DNA from: Branchipolynoe longqiensis
Taxonomy: Eukaryota > Annelida > Polychaeta > Phyllodocida > Polynoidae
Reading direction: 5' to 3'
DNA length: 64,000 nucleotides
Assembly: GCA_030323885.1 (NCBI GenBank)
Contig: CM059203.1
Span: 1,488,001 to 1,552,000 of the forward strand
A program made the translations under genes and the position numbers. The notes below the pieces were generated by a model. That model saw nothing but the letters and a program-made list of their open reading frames with translations, was not told where the DNA came from and did no database searches. Shown piece by piece: positions 12,601 to 24,600 of this stretch. Position 1 is the stretch's first letter. The number at the start of each line of letters is the position of its first letter.

Positions 12601-15600
12601 CAGAAAACCATGTCACTGTGGCAGCATTAAGGGCCGTTGATGTATGGAACTCCCAACATCTCCTGACCAGCCACTGCAGGGATAAATAGTTTTGCACCTG
12701 TCTGGACATGTTCTTGCCAGTGTGAAACCTATATTTGCTCCCCGAAAGAGTGCCGCTGGTAACTTGCAAAAGCCAGCAGCACTTCAACACTTTTGCCGGC
12801 AGCTTTCATGAAATGGACCGACTCATGGACATCATTCACACAGCAGAGAGCTAAATGGAGAGCGGCAGTCAAGTAATGAAAGTAGTCTTTGTCGCATCGC
12901 ATCGACAGCATGATGATGATGATGAATGCATTATGCAAGTGTAAAGACGCGTAAGGGAATTATTATTATTATTCCTATACTTCGTAAGACCCAATACTGT
13001 ACTGGTGGTGCGACCTGCGGCCTCCTCACCTCCACCGGATGTAGACCAGTGTCAGTCACACTAGAGGATTGATATATTATATATATAGGAAATTATGATG
13101 TCCTGCATTCTAAATTAAGGTTTGTATCATCAGATTGTTAAGGAGGTGGATATTCTTCTTGCTGCAGTAAATGGAAATCACGCAGATATCCTGTGAGTTT
13201 TGCGTGCATGTTCATAACTAACCCAAATACTGTGAGAGCAATTTGACATAATGGGAATAATATGGGAACAAATTAAAACCAATTAAATGGCATGTTGGCC
13301 TAGGCTTGATTAATTCATTTCAGCGCTTTGTTTCGAAACTTCTTCAAGTGGTGCCCTCTGTAGCAGAGTGGTTAGAGTATCTGACTTTTTTTCTAGATCA
13401 GACTCCTAACATAAAGCTTGATGGTTCAATTTCCCGTGCCATCACCTCTGTCAATTTGGATTTCCACTGCTGTGTATAACTTACAGCATCATCAAAGGCC
13501 AGTTGCTCTTATACAATGTCTATGTGGTGTTGGAGGTTAAAAATCCCTTGTTCGGTAACAGTGTATGCTCCGGCTTTCTATTGATCAAATGTATAATGGT
13601 GAAGAAAATACTATTCAGACCTAACCATGATAGGCAGTATAAATGTTCAATACCAATGACATATCTGTATATAAGACTCTTACCTTGAATCCACTAGCAC
13701 TTCTACGTCCGTCAGACGTAAACTTCAGTTCTATGTATCGTCCAGTTGACAGTGTTCTGCTGGGAATGCCGTAACCACACCAGGTCGATACTAAGGTTCC
13801 ATTATTGTAAATCTTGATGCTGTCAGATAGACATGATACTGAGCGTTCAATATCGAACCAGGTGAATGCGACTAAAACTTTCTGCAAGACAAAAATAAGA
13901 CAAAGTAGACAGTTAGACCTATTGATCTCCTGTCCTGAATAGCTCCGAAAAATCAGTTTGTTTCCAATGTACAAACACTAAATACTCAAGTTCAGTGATG
14001 AGTAACGAAGCTGCCTATGACTATGTAAGTTAGTTGTAAAAGGCCAGTGGTGGTGTTTGTATTTTATTTATGTTTTATTTTGGGGAGGGGGTAAGGGACG
14101 ATAGTGGTGTTTGTATGCCATGTCTCAATTTACACCGTTAATTTACAGATCTGTTGTTCTATATGAGTTATAACTATTATTGATGACATTTACCAAATCC
14201 AGCATAAATAGTATAATTGCCTTCCAGTAATGAATATGAACCATTGAATATGTCACACAACCATAGCATAGCTTATGTTTCTGGGATAATGAAGACAATA
14301 ATTCAACAGCTTTATCTGTATTCTGGAGTTATCTCCAACATTTGATGAAGTCAAATACAATTCTCTCTCTCTATGTATATATGGATATGTAATAGAGACA
14401 TCTGAGTTAGACCTACACATCATGGGCCATAATATATAGAACACATAATGCATTGGTTATGTTGGCGAGGTCAACATGGGTAATTTGGCCACGAGGCAAC
14501 GTGCTGGTAGTTTTCCTCGCTAACACATGTACGCACACTGGTCATTCTGGCCCTGCTCGCCAAACAAGCAACTTCGCGTTTCATTACAACCCGTGCACAG
14601 GGCGTGGTAGTCTACGGCCGGAGATGTGCGATATGGCTCCTGTCAAGAAACGCCGGGGGAGGCCCCCCACTACTGCTGCACTGCGGCGGACGCAGCCGGT
14701 GAGGCGTGCAAGAAATAACCATCAACCGCAGCTGGAGGCAAGGGAACCGGCTCGGGACGACGACCAGCAAAGAAATATAGTTCCTGACAACGCAGCAACA
14801 CCTGCAGCCAGGGGTGTGGCGCAACAGAGAGGAACGATTCGTCTATTGAGGCAGCAGAAGAATCGGATGGAAGCGGATTTTGCCAACAGGTTGGACGCAC
14901 TCGAACGGGTGGCAGCGGCGGCAGGTGCCCACGCCCCACCTCCCCTGCCTGTTTCGGCTGTCAGTACGCCGCGTCAACCGCTCCCGCAGCCGTTAGCGCA
15001 GTCATCGCCGAGGCCTGGTGTGTTGCATGCCCTGCCCATTGTGTCGCCAGCCCCCCTGCGCCTCACCCCATTGGTTACTCGGTCATATGCAGCTAGGCAG
15101 GTGCCGTTCATGCCGCCTCCGCCTTTGTCGTCCCCGGGCCAGCAACACGTGCCCGCCGCCGTGGTCACTCAGAGTGCATTCAACATGCCTGCGCATAGCC
15201 AGTTGCCGCAGGCACTGCCACGCCTTTCGCAGCAGCTCAACTACGCACAAGTGACGCCAGACGTACTGCTAGAAACCACACAAGCATTACAGAAGCCAAA
15301 CGGTATGGTGAACCTCCCTCATCATTTTCTTACGCAAGGCGATGCATGTAAGAAGATAGCTTTGGGGGAGGCCACGTGGGGGGAGTATTTCGCTGCCATG
15401 AGAAGGCTGGCGGAACAGCCCTCTTTTCCACAGCATGGGTCCCTGCATTATTGTAGCATGAAGAAGAGCTTGCAATTATGGCAATAACTTGGGATTGGCC
15501 AACTTGCCGGCATTGGTCAGAGAAAGTGTTTCAGATGGTGGTAGATGGGAGACTGAAGGAGGGGTGGCATGACATTTCGCCGATAAAAGGTCTGCAGAGG

Positions 15601-18600
15601 GACGTGTGTACTTAGGCGGTGCGTGCTCTGAAGGCAAGGCCCCAGACCTACCACGTGCCGGACTATCGTCAGCAGGCAGCCCCGCCCCCTATAAATGTGC
15701 AGGCAGCAGTGCCTTCCGTGGCCACGGCCACTGGGGTCCCAATTAACAGTAGGGATGATTTATCTAAGCAAGCGGATGGCAAACCATGATATTTGTGGAA
15801 CAGGGGGAAAGAGTGTGGCTTTGCTGCATCACACGGTGCGCTTCCGGAACGATATCCACACATATGCGCATGGTGCGCCTATAAATTCAAAAGTCAGCTG
15901 GTACACAAGGAGCAGGATTGCATAAAAAAGAGAAGATTCACTCATAAGAAAGCTGCTGCTGATAATCCCGCCGCGGCTCCTCCTGTAAGTGTTAGTTGTT
16001 CATGTGTTCTGCCAATGTCTTGTATGTGTGATAAAGCTACGACCTCGGACCATGTGGCGCCGACTGTTGTTAATTCTGCTATTCCCAACCCGCATGCGGT
16101 TTCTATCTGCCCCTCCCCTCCTAAACCACACCCTCCCTTCTGCCCACCATCCCCGCCCACTACCCACCCCCACCCCGTAGCTCCCCTCCTACTGCACCGG
16201 TGAGCCACGTGGTCTCGGGTGGTGTGCACAGAGCGGCGGGGCAGCTAGTGGGTGCCCCGTTGCACAGTGTGTTAGCTGTTGTTGATACTAGCGGAGTGGT
16301 GGGTGCAGCTAAAGAGCAGTCCGTCGGATCCCTGTTGACGTCGCTGGTTCTCCTCCTCTTCAGACCTCACACATAGCAGAGAAAGGAGATTTTGAAGTAA
16401 GTGGTCCATTAAGCGATATATCGAAGATAAAAAGGGTGTGCGTAAATTATCTGGATACGAGCTAATAGAAGCAAACTGCTATTGGATGCTGCATACAAAA
16501 GATGCAGACATTAGAGACAATAGAAGATTCGTACAGCATTTGGCACACTCCTCCTTCCTTCTATTCCAGCGGTGGAGGGCTCCTCGGCACCCCCTCACTC
16601 CCCTGACACTTGATCTCTGATTTTTCTCTTTACTCCGCTCCTCATGAGATTCCTTACTTTTATCAGATTATTCATTATTTACCTCTACTTGTCCTCTTGT
16701 TACTCTGTATGCCCTGTATGCTCTGTCTGAGGCGAAAATAAACACGCTTTATTTCCACCCCCGCCTCCTCTCTTCCTTTTCGCGCATCACATTACTGTGG
16801 TGGACATACAAAATGCCTACAGATCCGTGTCTATACATCCCATTGATAGATGGCGGCAGGGGCTGCAGTGGAACTTCGGCAGTGGAATAAAATATTTAGA
16901 AAATTAGCAATTTCATTGTTTATTCATGTAAACGGCATGGGGTTGATGGGGTAGTAAACTACCTTGATGACTTCGCCATATCCGGCATGTCATGGGACGC
17001 TTGCTCAAAATCCCAAGTAACAATCTAACAAGCTAATAAAAAATACCAACTGTCAGACAGTTGGTATTTTTTATTAGCTTGCTAAAATAACTTCCCCAGC
17101 TCAGTTCACTCGCTTTCTGGGAATAGATATTGATACCGTCCAAATGCAGTTGCTCTTGCCGGAGGATAAGATTAGGAAACTCAAAGCTCATCTGATTTCT
17201 TTTTTGAACAGGCGTAATGCAGCCCGTCGAGACTTAGAAAGGTTGGATGGGCACTTGGTGCACTGCGCCACTGTTGTCAGAGGTGGGCGCTCCTTTTGTA
17301 GCCGGGTCTACGATGCTAGCAGAATGCTCAAGCGCCCATACTACCAGTTTCGCTTAAATATAGGGTTCAGGGAGGAAGTAGCCCGGTGGCTTAGTTTTTT
17401 GATCGTTTCAACAGCCATCATGCCGAATGTATTTCAGACTATTCCGATGAGTCCAATTCAAGCTTCGGTGCCGCACATACAAATGACTGGTGTGGGGGGT
17501 TTTCAATCCCGATGCTTCTCAGGACTTACTGACTCAAATCAGTCATCAACATGCCAACACTAACGAGGTGTGCAATGACACACACATAAACGTAAGGGAA
17601 ATGTGGGTGGTTATTAGTGCCGCCACCCATTGGGCGGAAAGTTGGAGGGACAAATCTGTAATCTTTGTTAGCGATAATACCACTGTTTGTGCTGCCCTAG
17701 CGACAGGGTGCTGTAAGAATAAAGAGATCATGATATGGATTTGTGAACTATTCTGACTTTGCTCTGTTGCATAGTACCCACGATATGCTGGATGAAAGCT
17801 TTGTAGTCGGCTATGGTTAGGCTCTGTATCTCAATTATCCAGCATACGGCAGCCTCACTGAGTTTGTACGCATTTAATTTCTTTAAGGATTTCGAACCAA
17901 CAATGTAACGTTTTAACGCCCACTTATGTCTTTGTTGTCTCACTGAAGATGTACTTTTGCTGCCGCTGCCGGCATTGTGAACGGGTACGGCCAGTGCCAT
18001 ACGATAAATGACCCTGCGTTTCGGTCAGCTTCCTGCGGTTGTGTCCTTGTTCCTCTAATGACCTTGAGGGGAGGTCATATGTTTCGCCATTGGCCGTCGT
18101 CTTGCCTTCTGCTGTCCCTTTTGTCATATCCTTCACTCGTCGACCCAGCAACTTTTGCCTTTCCATGCGGTCTTCCCGCTGCAGTCGCTCAATGTCTGCC
18201 GCTATTGCCCTCTCCTGTTCGTCCAGAGAGAGGGTCCAAAACTCTGTCGTGAGGCTCTCATCGTCCGTTTCCTCATGTACTGCCGTATCTTTTTGCGCTG
18301 TAGGCGGCGGAGCCGTGGCCATTTTATGTGTACGCCAATCTTGTCACTCTAGTTTGCACATGGTATGTGCCGTCACCTGACAGCCTAGGCTTGGTTTTCG
18401 GCATTGACTCACAAATGCACAACAATTAGTACTATTACCGTACCATACTACGGCACTAATAGTGTTACACCAACCGGTTGAATCCTGGTGTGTGCCATTA
18501 CCCCGGCGCTGTGTTGCTATGAGACCTCGGCAGGTGTTGACTCGTTGAATTTTTGGATCAAAAAGATTGGTCCCTTATTGGACAATAAATAATATCATGA

Positions 18601-21600
18601 TGTATTAATAGTAATAATAATAATAAACCTCATACCGAAGATGTATACCCGTATATCCATATACTAGCTATATATATATGAAGTAAAATGCCAATTCACT
18701 AGATTTATCTCGCAAATCATATCCTTTAATGTTCTCTAATATCTAAATGTGCATATCTGACCATGGTTTGACAGATATATAACTTGTACTGTACTGTTCC
18801 ATATCTGACCATGGAGTGACAACAATGTTTTGACAGAAAGGTGGTGCACTCACCTGGCCAGGAGGCGCGACTAACTGCCAGTTGCACTCAGCATTATTTG
18901 GGTAGGCCCTCGGGAAGTTTGGTGATCTGATCTCTCCAGGACTGCTTACCGTCAGGTTGTAACCACTGCAAGCTACAACATGAGATAATGTAGCAAAATG
19001 ACTAAAAAGAAGTGTCATTGTCTGATGAATTCTAAATAAGTCAAATGCCTACCATTAACTGTACTGGCACTCTGCTGGCCTGACTGGTGGTGTGGGAGTG
19101 TTCTCAACTTTTAGAACAGATTGTTCTATAATAGTTAATAAGGCAAGCAATCTGCCCTGTGTGTGTAACCATGCAGAACTTGCACAGTACTAAAACTGCA
19201 TAGTTTGATGAAAGCATCAAACTTTCAAAACCAAAGAACTAGCCTAGATTTGATAGTACATGTCCAACTTGGATATTGATGTGTCGAGAGTAGGGCCTAC
19301 ATGTCCAACTTAGATATTGATGTGCATATTAAGCATTCGCTTCTGTGTAGAAGGGATGTTGCACCAATTTATTAGAATGTGTTGCTGCTGAAGCCTATGG
19401 TATCAGTATTTTGATGTTTTTGCCAACAATAATTATGCATGTTCTTCAAACTAAAGTAAAGCAGATTATAATGATCAACTTTATGCACTTATCTCAGAAA
19501 ATGCTAGAACCTAACAACCATTGCAGATAGGCTGTCGACATTAACTTTAGAAGAACAAGAAATGTCGTTAATGAAAGACATATCGGAGATGGAACTGAAG
19601 GAAAGGGTCTCAGCATTACAAGAACGACGAACAGTAATGATGCAGCGACGGCAAGAGCGACAGCGAGTCGAGGAGGTGGCAGAACGAGGGGCGGCAACCT
19701 GGAAGGAGGAATGGCCGACGGCAGAAAACGCCGGTGCAACGACGACACCGGCGGTGGGCGGCAAGGACGAACACTCAAGTTATGGAATGGCAAAGCCGAG
19801 ACAACGGTCGCAAACACGAAGGCGGCGATGAACACCATCAGACTCTAGAAGTAGAAGCACCAGCAGCACTAGAAATAAGTGGAGCCTGAGGAGATATGCA
19901 GTGTTGGGGAAAGAAGTGCGTAAGTTAAACTGCTACAAACTAATTACGGCTTCGATACGGTGTAGCAGGAAATCGCAAACCCTGTATATCGCAAACCCCC
20001 ACTTGTGATTTCCTAGGAAATCGCAAACCCCCATGCCATATATGGGCATGGGGGGTTTGCGATTTCCTAGGAAATCGCATATCCCCCCTGGAGATCGCAA
20101 ACCCCCCATTCGGCGGCGGCGGCGATTTGCTTAGGGGTAAAGGGAGGAGATATTCGTCGCCGGGAAAACAAACGAACTCAGAATAGTTCAGATGTGTGCC
20201 ACAGGGGTGGTACATGCTTAGTACTGAACTTTTCCACTTGGTGGTGTGCAGGAGAGTGACCTAGATTGTTGTGCCATTGGCTGGTTGAGTGGAGAGAAGG
20301 GAGGGTAATACTGAGGTATTTTCAATCTTCTTTAGAGTAGTGCAATGAGGAAGTATATTTGCATAATATAAAATATATGTTAGTACAATTACATTGCATA
20401 ATTCGATGAGAAACAGATATAGATGAAAAACGTTTTTTTGTTGATGAATGTAAAAAAATGGTTCTGCTGTGGATGGGGTTTGAACCCACACCACCAAACA
20501 ACTTCAGATTACAAGTCCAACACTCTAACCACTAGGCCATAGAGACAACACATAATTAGTAGTCTCACTTCAGGCTATTTGTGTATAGGACGTCACATAT
20601 AAAAGGTACGTACATACGTACGCACGCACGCACGTACGTACGCACGTACGCACGCACGCACGCACGTACGTACATACGTACGTATGTACATATACCTTTT
20701 ATATGTGACGTCCTATACACAAATAGCCTGAAGTGAGACTACTAATTATGTGTGGTCTCTGTGGCCTAGTGGTTAGAGTGTTGGACTTGTGATCTGAAGT
20801 TGTTTGTGATGTGTGTTCAAACCCCATCCACAGCAGAACCTTTTTTACATTCATCAACAACAAAATGTTTTTCATCTATATCTGTTTCTCATTGAATTAT
20901 GCAATGTAATTGTACTAACATATATTTTACATTACACAAATATATTTCCTGATTGAACTACTCTAAAGAAGATTGAAAATACCCCAGTTTTACTCTCCCT
21001 TATCTCCACTCACCCAGCCATTTTTAAAACAACAGCTGCCAGCTATTCCCAGCCTCAGAACTGACCCACTTCTGGTGGTGAAGTGGGTCCCTTACTCTCC
21101 CCACACATACTTGGTTCATTTAAACATAAAAACTAAACAAAGTTGTGCTTGGAGAGCATTTGTCGGAGTATGCGCAGTGTCCCAGCGAGCTATAGCTGGT
21201 CCATTTAAACTGCGATTTGTTTAGGGTTAAATTGGTCAAATTTCACTTATTTGGTTACCAATTTAACCATAAATTCGAAGCGTTATTAAGGCTACCGCCG
21301 CATTGGCGGCGATATTACTAGTTATATTTTCGAATCGACGAACGTAAAGTAAACAAATCGCCGCCGCCGCCAGTATGGAACGCGACGTCGATTTGTTTAT
21401 ATTACGTTCGGCGATTAATATCGCCGCCAATGCGGCGGTAGCCTTAATGTTAATAACGCTTCGAATTTAGGGTTAATTTAATGAAATTTCACGATTTGAG
21501 TATGTAATTCTGTTAAATATGGTCGCATTGAATAGATTTGGCCCGAATCGGTCCCTAACCTGCACGTTATCCCTGGCTACAAAACACAGGGGGGTTTGCG

Positions 21601-24600
21601 ATTTCCAGGGGGGGTTTGTGATTTCCTAGTAAATCGCAAACCCCGGGGTGTGCAATTTCCAGGGGTTTGCGATTTACTGCCACAACGGTGGTGTCTCAAC
21701 TTACAAGGTCTAACGGGGAAAGACCTACGTGCATTCATGGAGCATATCTGCTTAATGGCATCGCATGCAAGGCAAAACGATTTTCGAGATTCGACACATG
21801 TCGAATATGATAAGGATATTAGAAAATTAGCTGAGGTAGAAGGTTTCGCAGCATTTGGTAGTCAGAACACAGGACTCTGCATGTTTCATTACGGAATACA
21901 TAACATGCGAACACGGAAACAGACAAAAGCCGTGTTTACACGGGGAGTTGTGAAACGATCTAGACAAGGCGATTTATATGAGGCGTTTTTGAGGTGCGTT
22001 TACACGGACAGAGTTTAAAAAGTGTTTTGGCACCGGGAACCAGCAGCCTGTGGTGCGCCTGTAGCCGGCGAGCACTGCTAGGTGTTTAGTTTACACTTGT
22101 CAATTCGACTCAGATGAAGCTGCTACGTTAATATCGCTTGGAATTTAAGGTTAATTTAATTTAATTTAATTATTTGAGTATGAAATTCTGTTAAATATGA
22201 TCGCATTCACTAGATTTCGGCCTAATCGGGCCCTAACACTGCCGGGAACGAGCTGAATCGCTTCATCTATACTACCTCGCGAGGTGGTATTGATGAACCG
22301 TTTCATATGAAGCGATTCAGCCCTAAAACGCCACAGAGGTGCGTCTACACGGCAAATGTGAGGCGATCTAGGCAAGGCGTTTTATATGTGGCGTTTTAAA
22401 TCGCCCGTGTAAACAGGGCTAAACACTGTGCGGAAAAGTAACATGCACACAAAACGGGTGCATGTAAACGACAACGGGTCCAGTGCGGCGGAAGTAAATA
22501 GACTCATGAATATTAAGTTTGACCTATATATATGATGAATCGACCTTGAACTTGGTCTCCGCATCGCTTCTGTGCTTCATTGAGTTTGCCGCGCAGTGCA
22601 AAACATTAGTTTTATTCAAAATTAATAGAAATCCAGAGCCCTAACCTTATCAATTTAATATAATCTTTTTGGTAAACATGTTTTCTATATGTGTACCAAG
22701 CGATTTGTTTCTAGGTGGTGTGGTTTTAGAGATATTTCACTTTTTCTGTATGAAGATTGCTCACGACCATTGTCAATGCCTTGAGTTTGTCGGTATGCGC
22801 AGTGCAAAACCTAGTTTTATTCAATTATTTTAATTATTTATTCAATTATTTTAATGATTATTTTGGTATCGCTGAGAGGGGGGGGGGGGTATTTTTGGGG
22901 ATACCTCACTTGACTTGTTGTACATTTACAAAACACAACAGGTGGAGTGTGTTCTAGGATGCCCTCGTGGTTTGTTATTAGAACACATATAACTTACTTC
23001 ATATTTCATAGCAATCGTATATTTAAGTTCGTTTTTTTATCAAAACATCTTGGTTGAATACTTTTCCCCTAAGTTGTGTGTGGCTGGATGGGTGTGATAC
23101 ATCACATATAGGTCAAACTTAATATTCATGAGTCTATTTACTTCCGCCGCACTGGATCCGTTGTCGTTTATATGCACCCACACAAAACACGGTAAGGTGG
23201 GGTGCTACCGTTGGAATAGGGACAGTGGATTCAGTCGAATGGATGAGTTGTGTAATTTTGGGCATTGGTGTCTGAAATGTGCCAGCAAAAATCATAAAAA
23301 ATACAATTGCAAAGAATGATGTGTGAATAGGGACACCGGTGAAACAAAAGTAACTGTGCATAGTAATTATGTTCAACAACACTGTGAGCAGCATAAACTA
23401 ATCGATGTAATTCATTCTAATTGTGTGGCGGTTAAGCCAGGTCAAAATGCTGTTAAAATTGTTACATGTGCGTCGACCGACATGCAATTAGCCGTCGATA
23501 TAAATGGAGTGGCGAGTAGCCTGACAACAATAAATACCACCCGCCGGTGGTGGTCACAATGGGTCGGTTGATTGCCAAGTTAATAAAACAATTGTGAATG
23601 TTGACTGTATAGCAAATGTTACATGTACAAACGATACTCAATTGACGTTTCAGAGCAGCAGATTATATAACCACCAATTAGGGTGTAATGACAACGAAAC
23701 AAATGCAATTGAAGTACAAGGCCAAGTTGCAGAATATGGTACAACTGGATTAATAATGAAGGAGCTTGTACAGATCATATATTTTATGTCGAAACAGTAA
23801 GACAAGAATATTGTAAATGGAAGTTCCACATTAGAGAAACAAAACAAGCACAGCCGACTATAATTACAGTAAATGAATGTATGAACGGCGTTTGCACGTG
23901 TTGTCATTACATAGCCAGAAATCGTGTGCAGCTAAAACCTTGCCGTTTTTTGTGTAAAATGTTTCTCCGAGGCGATTCAGACCCCCATTGGGTGTACATT
24001 ATATCGGGGGGGGGGGGGGAGGTATTTAGCTTTCATGTAACCAATACAGACTGCCCGGCGGAATATGATACAATATTCAAGAAAATCCGCAATAAATTAT
24101 ATAAAGATATTATAACACAAAAACTTTTGATAGAATTAGATCAAGAAATAATTTCCTTTAGCAGCAAGACCCCTCAGTGCGTACATAATATATTTTGTAT
24201 ACCTAAGGAAGGAAGGGGGAGGGGGATAGTGGACTGTAGCAGACCAAAGGGAAAATCGGTAAACAATTTCACAGATGAGGTGTCTCTAAAGTTTAACTAT
24301 AAGAGTGTCGACGACGTTGTCGACCAACTAGAGCACGGAGATTACTTCGCTACGGTAGACTTGAAAGATGCATATCGGTCAATCAACATACACCCAATGG
24401 ACAGAGCTGAACAGGGGTTAGTGTGGGACTTTGAGAGGGAACAAGGATTGGGACCTGAATATATGGTAGACAATAGGCTATGCATGGGTCTATCTTCTAG
24501 TCCGTTCATTTTTTCAAAGGTGTCCGAATTTATAGTTAGGTGTGCTCTCAGAGAAGGGATGGGAAAAATAGTTAATTATCTGGATGATTTTTGTGTTATT

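Larger units (their letters stand above)
19966..21679. mobile_element. 1.7-kb composite foldback insertion with GGTTTGCGATTT arrays
   Basis: Left end CAGGAAATCGCAAACCC, right end the inverse (GGGTTTGCGATTTACTG). Both subterminal zones (19966-20135 and 21590-21679) repeat GGGGTTTGCGATTTCC, often as the palindrome GATTTCCTAGGAAATC. Inside lie a 330-bp-arm inverted repeat and a second foldback. It splits YR-D gag. No transposase was found, so probably a non-autonomous DNA element. The TSD is unclear. Confidence 0.65.
21680..23320 (+). pseudogene. YR-D gag core and finger, split by two insertions
   Basis: GLTGKDLRAFMEHICLMASH and IRKLAEVEGFAAFG form the gag core up to 21927. After both insertions the frame resumes and gives GCYRWNRDSGFSRMDELC with CLKCASKNHKKYNC at 23197-23320, a Cys/His finger like those of YR-A, YR-B and YR-F. 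Confidence 0.78.

Noticed and set aside
20470..20830. Candidate tRNA genes
   Set aside because: A and B boxes exist but the acceptor stems do not pair, and the boxes sit in SINE-like inverted arms.
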